From an uncultured Mordavella sp. (GTDB lineage: Bacteria; Bacillota; Clostridia; Lachnospirales; Lachnospiraceae), in the NCBI GenBank assembly GCA_902406105.1, contig CABPCP010000006.1:1-64000 (forward strand): DNA of 64,000 nucleotides. Reading direction: 5' to 3'. The notes below the pieces were generated by a model. That model saw only the letters and a program-made list of their open reading frames with translations. It did not search any database and was not told where the DNA came from. The position numbers were made by a program, and so were the translations under genes. This document shows, piece after piece, positions 1 through 7,508 of this stretch (the first letter of the stretch is position 1; each line of letters opens with the position of its first letter).

Positions 1-419
1 GGCTGTCCCTTGTACTGGGTTCCCTTGGTATGGTCATAGATCGTACCCGTATCGAAATCTACTTCCACCTCATCTCCTGCTTCGATCTCTTGTGCCGCTT
101 CCGGACATTCAATGATCGGCAGTCCGATATTGATGGCGTTCCGATAGAAGATCCTGGCGAAGGTCTCTGCGATGACACAGCTTACCCCGGCCGTTTTCAG
201 GCACAGCGGCGCGTGTTCCCTGGAAGAACCGCAGCCAAAGTTTTTATTGGCCACGATCATGTCTCCTTTTTGCACTTTATTGACAAACTCCGGATCGATG
301 TCTGCCATTGCGTGGCTCGCCAGCTCTTCTGCGTCAAAAGAATTCAGATATCTGGCCGGGATGATCACATCCGTATCTACATTGTCTCCATATTTAAATA
401 CATGTCCTTTTGCTCTCAT
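1..419 (-). CDS. leuD: 3-isopropylmalate dehydratase small subunit (partial)
   Basis: Small subunit of isopropylmalate isomerase, which with LeuC converts 2-isopropylmalate to 3-isopropylmalate in leucine synthesis. The frame begins [17 protein letters not shown] and carries the family signatures DVIIPARYL and [12 protein letters not shown], a swivel-domain substrate loop. About 139 codons are present; the C-terminus runs off the window start, so the gene is cut by the window and not necessarily broken. Its ATG overlaps the leuC stop (ATGA arrangement at 416-419), so the subunits are translationally coupled. Identification is firm from motif and neighbour. Confidence 0.95.
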   Translation of the reverse strand, partial: MRAKGHVFKYGDNVDTDVIIPARYLNSFDAEELASHAMADIDPEFVNKVQKGDMIVANKNFGCGSSREHAPLCLKTAGVSCVIAETFARIFYRNAINIGLPIIECPEAAQEIEAGDEVEVDFDTGTIYDHTKGTQYKGQ

Positions 420-1693
420 GCTCTGTCACCTACTTTCTCTGGATTGGCAATATAGCCCGCGATCGCGCTGGCCGCCGCCACTTCCGGGGACGCCAGATAG
501 ATCAAGGAGTCTACATGTCCCATTCTGCCCACAAAATTCCGGTTTGTGGTGGACACACATTTCTCTCCTGCCGCCATCACGCCCATATGGCCGCCCATAC
601 AAGGGCCGCAGCTTGGAGTGTTGACCGCGCATCCCGCATCTACAAAAATATCCAGAAGTCCTTCCTTCATACACTGTTTATAAATCTTCTGTGTGGCGGG
701 AATGACCATGACGCGCACGTCTCTATGGACCGTATGTCCTTTCAGGATCGCCGCGGCTTTGCGCATGTCATCCATCCGGCCATTGGTACAGGAGCCGATC
801 ACTACCTGATCGATCTTGATCGGATCCATCGCCTCGATCTCATCGATAGTCTTAGCATTGCCCGGCAGATGAGGGAAAGCCACCGTTGGACGGACCTTTG
901 CAAGATCGATCTCGATCACCTCATCATACTTGGCATCCGCGTCTGCTTCGTAGATTTTATATTCTTTCTTGGTATGTTCCTGCAAATAAGCCTGCGCTTT
1001 TTCATCCACCGGGAAAATCCCGTTCTTCGCTCCCGCCTCGATCGCCATATTGGCCATGGTAAAACGGTCGTCCATAGAAAGATTCGCGATTCCGTCTCCG
1101 GTAAATTCCATAGATTTATAAAGGGCCCCATCCACTCCGATCTTTCCAATGATATGGATGATGATATCCTTGCCGCTTACATAAGGGCTTGGTTTTCCTG
1201 TCAGCACAAATTTCAGGGCGCTGGGAACCTTGAACCACAGTTCTCCCGTTGCCATTCCAGTAGCGATATCCGTTGTTCCCACACCTGTCGAAAATGCTCC
1301 CAGAGCTCCATAAGTACATGTATGAGAGTCTGCGCCGATGATGCACTCCCCGGCGGCCACCACGCCCGCCTCAGGAAGGATCGCGTGCTCTACGCCGGAT
1401 TTGCCCTGCTCAAAATACCAGGTCAATCCCTGCTCTTTCGCAAACTCGCGGATCGCTTTTGAATTCTCCGCTGATTTAATATCCTTATTCGGAGTAAAAT
1501 GATCCGGTACCAGGACTACCTTATCCTTATCAAATACCTGTTCCGCCATTTGACTAAAAATCGGCAGCGCCATTGGCCCGGTGATATCATTTGCCATAAC
1601 CACGTCCAGCTTTGCCTCGATCAACTGGCCGGCTTCCACACAGTCCAGGCCCGCGTGAGCAGCCAGGATCTTCTGCGTCATTGTCATTCCCAT
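416..1693 (-). CDS. leuC: 3-isopropylmalate dehydratase large subunit
   Basis: Catalytic [4Fe-4S] subunit of isopropylmalate isomerase, 425 aa. The three cluster ligands are visible as VIGSCTNG (Cys about 302) and [12 protein letters not shown] (Cys about 362 and 365); [11 protein letters not shown] near residue 121 is the usual aconitase-superfamily substrate motif. The length fits the shorter clostridial/archaeal LeuC type rather than the roughly 465-aa enterobacterial type. A GTG at 1696 and an ATG at 1693 are both possible; the ATG sits 7 nt from AGGAGGT and is preferred. Only 20 bp separate it from the upstream surface-protein gene, and no promoter or terminator is visible in that gap. 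Confidence 0.96.
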   Translation of the reverse strand: MGMTMTQKILAAHAGLDCVEAGQLIEAKLDVVMANDITGPMALPIFSQMAEQVFDKDKVVLVPDHFTPNKDIKSAENSKAIREFAKEQGLTWYFEQGKSGVEHAILPEAGVVAAGECIIGADSHTCTYGALGAFSTGVGTTDIATGMATGELWFKVPSALKFVLTGKPSPYVSGKDIIIHIIGKIGVDGALYKSMEFTGDGIANLSMDDRFTMANMAIEAGAKNGIFPVDEKAQAYLQEHTKKEYKIYEADADAKYDEVIEIDLAKVRPTVAFPHLPGNAKTIDEIEAMDPIKIDQVVIGSCTNGRMDDMRKAAAILKGHTVHRDVRVMVIPATQKIYKQCMKEGLLDIFVDAGCAVNTPSCGPCMGGHMGVMAAGEKCVSTTNRNFVGRMGHVDSLIYLASPEVAAASAIAGYIANPEKVGDRA

Positions 1694-1713
1694 CACGACA
1701 ACCTCCTGTTCTT

Positions 1714-3237
1714 CTACTTAGTCTTACAGGATATTTTAACACAGATAATCAAGAGGGCGCAAGAAAAGATGCACAATAGGGCAAGAACCATCAAGTTCCC
1801 TTCATCTCCCGTCTCCGGGGCCTGGGAGGGTTCTTCTGGAGCGGCCGGTTTCTCCGCCTCTGGTTCTGGGCGCGGCTCTTCCGCTTCTGGTTCTTCCGGC
1901 TCTGGCAGCGGTCTTTCTATTTCCGGTTCCGGCTCTGGTTCTTCCACTTCTACGATTTCCCGGTCTCTTTCCTCTTCCGCGTTATCTGCCCGCACGACCA
2001 CCTCATTTTCAATTTCCCGCCCGATAACCGATTCATTGGTAATGGCCACCTGGTATTCCACCGTATACTTTTCTCCGCTTTCAGGGCCTCTTAAGAATTC
2101 CCCCGGCCGGATGGTATATGAATTTCCCTGGACTGTGATTTTCGCGCCGGATATGACGCGCTGATCCTGATCTAATAAGACGACGGAATTTTTCTGAAGC
2201 TTTACTCCGTCTGTAAGAATGTTATCTGTAATAACTACATTTTTGGCCACTGCATCCTGGATCCGCTGAGTCACGTCAATGGAATACGTGATCAGATCTC
2301 CCAGCTCGTATTTTTTCCCGGATTTGTCTGCCTCTTTTAGAATTTCCAACTCCGGGGCCGGAATCCAGGCCGTCTCCAGGGAAACCGGCTTCACCTGGGC
2401 CGTTACCAATGTTCCTGTCCCAATATGCTGTCCCCCGCTTCCGGTCTCAAAGACCAAAGCCCTCCATTTCTGCCGGTTCTTCCCGTACAAGTTACCTGTC
2501 CGGAAGCTGCCGCCATTGCAATATCCGGCATCGGCGCTCAGATAAAACTGGTCGCCGCCGCTGACCGCCGCTTTGCCCTGACTCTTCGTACCTTTGGTCA
2601 CATTGACCAGCGTTACCCCTTCCGGCAGGGGAATCTCCACCTGGTTTCCCGGATCACCGCCGCAAAGGACCAGCTCCGTCCGCTGTACCTTCTCTTCCGG
2701 GCTGAAATACGCGGTCAATTTTGACTTTGAAAAGCTCAGATCCGGTTCTGGAATCTCCGGCAGTTGTTTGATCACATTGGTACACCTGATGATCTCCGCC
2801 TGTGTCTCCCTGCTCAATCCCAGGAACACATCGCTTCCGCCGGTGCATCCTCCATAGATGTAGGACAGCAGGCAGTGAGAGAAGCAGTAAGCCCCTTCCT
2901 TTCCCGTCCACCCGCTTGGATATTCCTTGGCCAGATACTCTTGATATCCTGGCCCGCCGTAGACATAATACAATCCCTTGGCAAGAAGCGAATCATTGAC
3001 CAAAAGATCCGCCGGAAAAGACCCGCCGTGAGGGGAATCTTTGTCCGGCTCCAGGCAATACCCCAATTCTCCATCAATATAATAGTAAAACGTGGAATAT
3101 CCTTCGTAAAAAACCTCTTCGCCCCGCTCCAGCGACACCGTCTGAGCCTGGGCTTCCATCTGAAACATCTCTCCTAATCCGCTCCAGATGCATAAAGCCA
3201 GCAGGGCGCCTGCAAATAACGACCATTTCTTCTTCAT
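1714..3237 (-). CDS. Sortase-anchored surface protein with thioester-like and isopeptide-type domains
   Basis: Predicted secreted, wall-anchored adhesin-like protein of 507 aa. A signal peptide covers about residues 1-32. An N-terminal region contains GYCLEP (Cys61) and further cysteines, which resembles the thioester domains of Gram-positive adhesins. Residues about 295-415 look like one DUF11/SpaA-like beta-sandwich with a conserved ITYSIDV segment and an NEVVV end. A Pro/Glu-rich stalk (420-472) leads to an APETG sorting-like motif (473-477), a membrane segment and a short Lys tail. The start is set by AAAGGAG just before MKKKW; an upstream in-frame ATG at 3255 lacks this site. No sortase gene is visible nearby. 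Domain calls are by eye; secretion and anchoring are well supported. Confidence 0.8.
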   Translation of the reverse strand: MKKKWSLFAGALLALCIWSGLGEMFQMEAQAQTVSLERGEEVFYEGYSTFYYYIDGELGYCLEPDKDSPHGGSFPADLLVNDSLLAKGLYYVYGGPGYQEYLAKEYPSGWTGKEGAYCFSHCLLSYIYGGCTGGSDVFLGLSRETQAEIIRCTNVIKQLPEIPEPDLSFSKSKLTAYFSPEEKVQRTELVLCGGDPGNQVEIPLPEGVTLVNVTKGTKSQGKAAVSGGDQFYLSADAGYCNGGSFRTGNLYGKNRQKWRALVFETGSGGQHIGTGTLVTAQVKPVSLETAWIPAPELEILKEADKSGKKYELGDLITYSIDVTQRIQDAVAKNVVITDNILTDGVKLQKNSVVLLDQDQRVISGAKITVQGNSYTIRPGEFLRGPESGEKYTVEYQVAITNESVIGREIENEVVVRADNAEEERDREIVEVEEPEPEPEIERPLPEPEEPEAEEPRPEPEAEKPAAPEEPSQAPETGDEGNLMVLALLCIFSCALLIICVKISCKTK

Positions 3238-3258
3238 ATGTTCTCCTTTCTCCATTTT

Positions 3259-3425
3259 GAGACAGACGGATCCTGCCGTCAGTCTCTTCTCATGACCTGA
3301 TAGTTACTGACGAAAAACTATGCCCCCTTTCTTTCTCTGACTGCTCGCTTTGGAAATCAGGGATGACGACTCCCTCTGGGGATACCCCGTGAAAAAAAGA
3401 ATTGAATAAATTTCTTAGACGAGTG
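3259..3425 (-). promoter_or_regulatory. Long structured 5' leader of the surface-protein gene
   Basis: About 185 nt lie between the promoter at 3431-3459 and the start codon at 3237. On the minus strand four stem-loops can be drawn by eye: 3378-3388 (GGGG/CCCC), 3359-3375 (AGGGA/TCCCT), 3300-3321 (ATAGTT/AACTAT) and 3259-3286 (GAGACTGACGG/CCGTCTGTCTC, one mismatch). The loop of the third contains CGUCAGU (3306-3312), which is complementary to ACUGACG (3277-3283) in the fourth stem, so two exclusive folds are possible. No known riboswitch consensus was recognised. Confidence 0.5.
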
Positions 3426-3430
3426 CTATT

Positions 3431-3459
3431 ATCATAAATGGATTTCAAACGTTTGTCAA
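3431..3459 (-). promoter_or_regulatory. Sigma-A type promoter of the surface-protein / leuCD unit
   Basis: On the minus strand TTGACA (3454-3459), a 17-nt spacer and TATGAT (3431-3436) give a near-consensus vegetative promoter. It faces the surface-protein gene and sits just after the hairpin that ends the CmpB-like gene. Confidence 0.7.
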
Positions 3460-3462
3460 TAG

Positions 3463-3495
3463 AAGAGGGGGCTTTCTTTTGGAAAGTCCCCTCTT
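3463..3495 (-). terminator. Hairpin downstream of the CmpB-like gene
   Basis: An inverted repeat with 14-bp arms (3463-3476 and 3482-3495, one mismatch) starts right after the stop codon of the minus-strand gene at 3502. No clean U-tract follows, so termination strength is uncertain. Confidence 0.5.
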
Positions 3496-3501
3496 TGGAT
3501 C

Positions 3502-4293
3502 CTATCTTTTGTTTTTCATCCGTCTTCGGATTTCTTCCAGCATATCTTTGTGGTTTCTGGACTCCATTTTCGGGAATGCCTTTAAAAGTCTGGCGCTGAC
3601 TCTGGTCTTAGGAAGAGACAGCTCCTCGTATCTGATCCGAAGTTTGCGCATCGCTTCTTCCAGGCGTTTCCGCCCTTCTTCCTGCTTTTCTATCGCATCG
3701 GTCACATTTTCGTAGATATTGCTTCCCACTTTATCTGACAGCTCCCTCAGTTCTTCCGCCACCTTTTCCATAGCTTCCAGCTGGCGGTTCAGCTTCAGGA
3801 TCGCGGAGACTGTCACAGACAGATCAGCCGCCAGCGCCGCTCCTAAAAGAACCAGAAGCGCGATCCCCAGAGGGACGGGCAGAAATTCCAGCCCTTTCCG
3901 AACCACTGGATGGATGATCTTCATGATCACTACACATCCGACTCCCCAGACCAGCGAAAATGGAAGACATACATAGCCGCCGATATTCAATGGCTGATCG
4001 GAATAATCCCACCATTTATGATGAAAGATCCGATCCAGGATCACGCCTGTCATCCACTCCAGCAAAGTCACCAGGATCGCAGAAGCCATATACAGCGGGA
4101 TCAGATAATCTTCCAGCGGGGCGAGAATCCATACCACCATCCCGACTCCGACCCCATAGACTGGACAGATGGGCCCGTTTAGGAATCCCCTGTTTACAAA
4201 TCTTCCTGTCTTAACAGCCGCAAACGCTACTTCTGTACACCATCCAAGAAATCCATATACGAAAAACGACAGTAAAAAATAGTAGATTTCCAT
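3502..4293 (-). CDS. CmpB-like membrane protein (putative ABC-transporter type IV family)
   Basis: A 263-aa membrane protein matching the family annotated as putative ABC transporter type IV / CmpB, found widely in Clostridia and of unproven function. The N-terminal part begins FLLSFFVYGFLGWCTEV and has about five membrane segments with the family motifs FVNRGFLNGPICPVYG and LEWMTGV. From residue about 165 on there is a charged, probably coiled-coil cytoplasmic tail. The start is chosen at 4293, 8 nt from GGAG; the ATG at 4299 is closer to the site and 4323 has none. The gene is divergent from feoAB. No ATPase partner is next to it, so a transport role is not supported by context. Confidence 0.75.
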   Translation of the reverse strand: MEIYYFLLSFFVYGFLGWCTEVAFAAVKTGRFVNRGFLNGPICPVYGVGVGMVVWILAPLEDYLIPLYMASAILVTLLEWMTGVILDRIFHHKWWDYSDQPLNIGGYVCLPFSLVWGVGCVVIMKIIHPVVRKGLEFLPVPLGIALLVLLGAALAADLSVTVSAILKLNRQLEAMEKVAEELRELSDKVGSNIYENVTDAIEKQEEGRKRLEEAMRKLRIRYEELSLPKTRVSARLLKAFPKMESRNHKDMLEEIRRRMKNKR

Positions 4294-4341
4294 CTTCATA
4301 TCTCCACCTCGGCATCCTTCCATTAACAGATCGCATTGTCA

Positions 4342-4370
4342 AGGATACTTCACATTGTCAGATGTGTCAA
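4342..4370 (-). promoter_or_regulatory. Promoter of the CmpB-like gene
   Basis: Minus-strand TTGACA (4365-4370), 17-nt spacer and TATCCT (4342-4347). The -10 box is weak. It overlaps the divergent feo promoter, so the two units may interfere with each other. Confidence 0.4.
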
Positions 4371-4383
4371 ATAATGCTATTAT
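4355..4383 (+). promoter_or_regulatory. Promoter of feoAB with possible metal-regulator site
   Basis: TTGTCA (4355-4360), a 17-nt spacer and TATTAT (4378-4383) face feoA. The -10 region lies in an A/T palindrome-like stretch (AATAATGCTATTATTAT, 4370-4386) that partly resembles a Fur box (about 10 of 19 positions). Iron control through Fur or a DtxR-type repressor is an inference. Confidence 0.5.
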
Positions 4384-4436
4384 TATAGAGAATTATTATC
4401 GAAAACACAAGAGAAAAATGGACAGAGGTGTATGAC

Positions 4437-4658
4437 ATGACGCTAAAAGAAGGACAAAACAATAAAACCTACCGCGTTCTTTCCATTGATATTGATCTGA
4501 AAGTGGAACGCCGGCTGGAGGCCCTTGGCCTTACGGAAGGGACTCTGGTCACCATATTAAACAATGATAAAAAAGGCTCTCTAACCGCCAAATTCCGGGG
4601 CGCCCGGTTCGCTCTCGGGAAACGGATCGCGGATCATATTGAAGTTGGGGAGGTTTAG
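4437..4658 (+). CDS. feoA: Ferrous iron transport protein A
   Basis: Small cytosolic SH3-like protein (73 aa) that works with FeoB in Fe(II) uptake. The family pattern is visible: VERRLEALGLTEGTLVTIL, then a basic strand and FRGARFALGKRIADHI near the end. The in-frame GTG at 4428 is part of the ribosome site AGAGGTG (4424-4430); the ATG at 4437, 6 nt downstream, is the credible start. The stop lies 3 nt before feoB. Confidence 0.92.
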   Translation: MTLKEGQNNKTYRVLSIDIDLKVERRLEALGLTEGTLVTILNNDKKGSLTAKFRGARFALGKRIADHIEVGEV

Positions 4659-4661
4659 ACA

Positions 4662-6704
4662 ATGGGAAAGGAAATCACCGTTGGATTTATCGGTAATCCA
4701 AACTGCGGAAAAACCACGCTATTTAACGCATTTACCGGGGCCAATCTAAAAGTGGGAAACTGGCCTGGCGTCACCGTAGAGAAAAAGGAGGGGCGGACCA
4801 CTTACCAGGGACAAGGATTTAAACTGATCGACCTTCCCGGCACCTACAGCCTGACCTCTTACACTATGGAGGAAACGGTGGCCAGAGAATGTATCATGAG
4901 CGGAGAGGTAGACGTGATCGTCAATGTGGCAGACGCCTCCTGCCTGGAGCGCAGCCTGTACTTGACGCTCCAATTGATCGAACTGGGGAAACCTGTGGTC
5001 CTCGCTTTAAATATGATGGATATTGTAGAGGAACGGGGAATGGAGATCGATCTTCACCGGCTTCCGGAGATGCTGGGAGTTCCGGCCATTCCAGTCTCCG
5101 CCCGGAAGAAGACCGGTCTTTCTATTCTGATGCACGCTGTTGCTCATCATACAGAATATCAGAGCCAGGGACCCTTCATCCATCATCACAAGGACAAACA
5201 TTCTTCCCATCCGCATAATCATCACGAAGAATATGCCATGGTCTATGAAGACTACATTGAGGATAAGATCGACCAGCTCATGCATCTGCTGGAAGATCAG
5301 TATCCCAGCCTGGAAAACAAGCGCTGGTACGCCATCAAATTATTGGAGGGCGACAAAAACATTTCCCAGGCCTATCCTTTGGAACTGTCCGGAATCATTG
5401 ACCGCAGTTATGAGAAAGACATTATCAATCAGAAATACGACTTTATCGAAGAAGTGATCGGAGAAGTCCTGGTAAACAAAAGCAAAAAAGAAGCTTCCAC
5501 CGACAAGATCGACCGGTATCTGACCAGCCGTTGGCTGGGCCTGCCAATTTTTCTGCTTATCATGGCGCTGGTGTTTTTCTTGACCTTTACTGTCGGAGAC
5601 TGGCTGAAGGGATATTTCGAGACTGTGCTGGAACTGTTCTCAGGCGCCGCGGCAGACGGCCTTGCCGCCGTTCACACAAGTCCTCTTCTAACTTCTCTGG
5701 TGGTGGACGGCGTGATCGCCGGCGTGGGCGGAATCTTAACCTTCCTGCCCAACATTTTCATCTTATTTCTAGCTCTCGCCCTATTGGAAGACAGCGGATA
5801 CATGGCCAGAGTCGCTTTCGTCATGGATGATATCATGAGCCGCCTGGGGCTTTCAGGCCGCGCCTTCCTTCCCCTGCTGGTAGGATTTGGCTGTTCCGTG
5901 CCGGCTGTCATGGCCTCACGGACCCTGGAACATAACAAAGACCGGTTCAAGACTATTTTGATCACCCCGTTTATGTCCTGCAGCGCCAGACTTCCGATCT
6001 ATGTACTGTTTTCCTCTATGTTTTTTGGAAAATATGCCATGATCGTATGTTATTCTATGTACCTGCTTGGAATTGTCGTGGCGATCACCACAGCTTTTAT
6101 CATCTCTAAGATAGATGGAAGCCGGGCAGAACACGCCCTTCTGATCGAACTGCCCGAATACAAATCTCCCAATGCCAGGACCATCGGCATCTATGTTTGG
6201 GAGAAAGTAAAAGATTATCTGACCCGCGCCGGAACCGTCATTTTTGTCGCCTCCGTCATCATGTGGATCATCCTAAACTTTGGTCCGCAGGGATATGTCA
6301 CCGATATCAGCGAAAGCTTTGGCGCTGTGATCGGACGGGTGGCAGTTCCCCTGTTCCGCCCGGCGGGTCTTGGCTACTGGCAGATCATTGTAGCTCTCAT
6401 CGCCGGCATAGCCGCCAAAGAAGTGGTAGTATCCAGCTGCGGCGTCTTATTCGGTATCCAAAACATCGCCACCGACCAGGGCATGGGAGCGCTGTCCGCC
6501 ATACTTGCCACCATGGGCTTTGGACCCGCAAACGCCTACGCGCTGATGGTCTTCTGCCTGCTGTACATTCCGTGCACAGCTACCATCGCAACTATTCACC
6601 GGGAATTGGGGAGCTGGAAACAGACCATCGGCATCATCTCATTCCAGCTGCTGGCAGCCTGGGGAATGAGCTGCATTGTGTATCATATCGGGCTTTTGTT
6701 CTAA
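4662..6704 (+). CDS. feoB: Ferrous iron transporter B
   Basis: GTP-gated Fe(II) permease in the cytoplasmic membrane, 680 aa. The G domain has G1 GNPNCGKT (11-18), G3 DLPG (57-60), G4 NMMD (117-120) and a G5-like SAR (146-148). Two Gate-type membrane regions follow, with the conserved segments GVGGILTFLPNI, VGFGCSVPAVMASRTL and SCSARLPIYVL. The ribosome site GGGGAGG overlaps the end of feoA. An unusual histidine cluster, eight His in residues 174-188, lies between the G domain and the membrane part and could bind metal. Length is otherwise normal for a clostridial FeoB without fused FeoA. Confidence 0.96.
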   Translation: MGKEITVGFIGNPNCGKTTLFNAFTGANLKVGNWPGVTVEKKEGRTTYQGQGFKLIDLPGTYSLTSYTMEETVARECIMSGEVDVIVNVADASCLERSLYLTLQLIELGKPVVLALNMMDIVEERGMEIDLHRLPEMLGVPAIPVSARKKTGLSILMHAVAHHTEYQSQGPFIHHHKDKHSSHPHNHHEEYAMVYEDYIEDKIDQLMHLLEDQYPSLENKRWYAIKLLEGDKNISQAYPLELSGIIDRSYEKDIINQKYDFIEEVIGEVLVNKSKKEASTDKIDRYLTSRWLGLPIFLLIMALVFFLTFTVGDWLKGYFETVLELFSGAAADGLAAVHTSPLLTSLVVDGVIAGVGGILTFLPNIFILFLALALLEDSGYMARVAFVMDDIMSRLGLSGRAFLPLLVGFGCSVPAVMASRTLEHNKDRFKTILITPFMSCSARLPIYVLFSSMFFGKYAMIVCYSMYLLGIVVAITTAFIISKIDGSRAEHALLIELPEYKSPNARTIGIYVWEKVKDYLTRAGTVIFVASVIMWIILNFGPQGYVTDISESFGAVIGRVAVPLFRPAGLGYWQIIVALIAGIAAKEVVVSSCGVLFGIQNIATDQGMGALSAILATMGFGPANAYALMVFCLLYIPCTATIATIHRELGSWKQTIGIISFQLLAAWGMSCIVYHIGLLF

Positions 6705-6720
6705 TTGGGTACAGGGCATT

Positions 6721-6771
6721 ATTAAATTGGGGACGTAGTAAAATTGAATTTTACTACGTCCCCAATTTAAT
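6721..6771. repeat. 51-bp perfect palindrome between convergent feoB and DUF218 genes
   Basis: Arms 6721-6745 and 6747-6771 are perfect reverse complements of 25 bp around a single G at 6746; the core reads GGGGACGTAGTAAAATT. The element starts 17 bp after the feoB stop and its last base is the first base of the opposing gene's stop codon. It could act as a terminator for both genes. The GGGGAC...GTCCCC form also resembles REP-type palindromes mobilised by Y1 (RAYT) transposases, none of which is present in this window. Confidence 0.85.
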
Positions 6772-7364
6772 CAGTAATACCCCCGATACAGATTCATATA
6801 CATATGCACATTCGTACTGATCCAGCGATACAGCACGTTTATCCACCGCTCTCCATTCCTGGCCGGACACATTACATAATCCATTCCAAATTTTCTTGCG
6901 TAATGATCGGCCTTGCGCAGATGCCATCGGTTTGTCACCACCGCACAGCTTCTCAGACCATTTTGTTCCATGATTTCTCTGGCGTACATCATGTTATGAT
7001 AAGTGCTGACCGCCTGGTCTTCCGTCAGGATATACGCCTCTTTCACTCCTAATTCTTCCGCGTATTTTTTCATTACTTCTGCTTCTTTGAAAGAATTAAA
7101 TACTGCTCCTCCTGAGAACAACAATTTTTTTACTTTTCCATCTTTCCACAGTTCTGCCGCTTTCTCTACACGAGTCCGCATGATCTTCGAGGGCTTTCCG
7201 TCTCGATCAGCAGGATATCCGCAGACCACCGCGCAGTCATATTCCAATTTTTTCCACTTGGTTACAGGCCAGCGAAATACCAGTGAAAAAACTGTCCAGT
7301 GAAAAAAAAGGAAAAAGGCGGCAGTGATTTTCAAAATCCTTTTCGCTCTCTTTTGCTCTTTCAT
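6771..7364 (-). CDS. YdcF/SanA-like DUF218 membrane-anchored protein
   Basis: A 197-aa protein with one N-terminal membrane segment (about 10-32) followed by a DUF218 domain. Family motifs are VVCGYPAD, LFSGGAVF near residue 82, EAEVMKKYAEELG, and VVTNRWHLRKA near 142. DUF218 proteins are linked to envelope functions in other bacteria, but no reaction is firmly assigned. The start at 7364 has GGAGGG 5 nt upstream. A longer frame to 7478 would run through the terminator hairpin of the neighbouring gene and is rejected. The stop touches the 51-bp palindrome. Confidence 0.8.
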   Translation of the reverse strand: MKEQKRAKRILKITAAFFLFFHWTVFSLVFRWPVTKWKKLEYDCAVVCGYPADRDGKPSKIMRTRVEKAAELWKDGKVKKLLFSGGAVFNSFKEAEVMKKYAEELGVKEAYILTEDQAVSTYHNMMYAREIMEQNGLRSCAVVTNRWHLRKADHYARKFGMDYVMCPARNGERWINVLYRWISTNVHMYMNLYRGYY

Positions 7365-7421
7365 TTTTCCCTCCGCTTCCAGGCTATTTTTTAGAACTCC
7401 CTTTCCATAAAGGAAGCTCTG

Positions 7422-7465
7422 CAAAAAATATATGCGGGACGCCAGTATTTTCCGGCCTCCCGCAC
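7422..7465 (-). terminator. Terminator of the cohesin-domain gene
   Basis: Minus strand: TGCGGGA ... TCCCGCA stem (outer 7 bp, plus an imperfect inner stem) followed by ATATATTTTTT. It lies about 40 nt after the stop at 7509 and has the form of an intrinsic terminator. Confidence 0.8.
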
Positions 7466-7508
7466 ACGCTTTCCTCATATTTCTCTGATTCTCATACCTA
7501 TAAGCCGC

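Noticed and set aside
410-1462. Long plus-strand ORF opposite leuC
   Set aside because: Shadow of leuC, which has complete iron-sulfur motifs; the plus frame has no family features.
3237-3459. T-box or leucine attenuator controlling leuCD
   Set aside because: No T-box sequence, no leucine-rich leader peptide and no terminator hairpin with U-tract was found in the leader.
7365-7478. Longer N-terminus for the DUF218 protein
   Set aside because: The extension runs through the terminator hairpin of the cohesin gene and has no ribosome site; the start at 7364 has GGAGGG.
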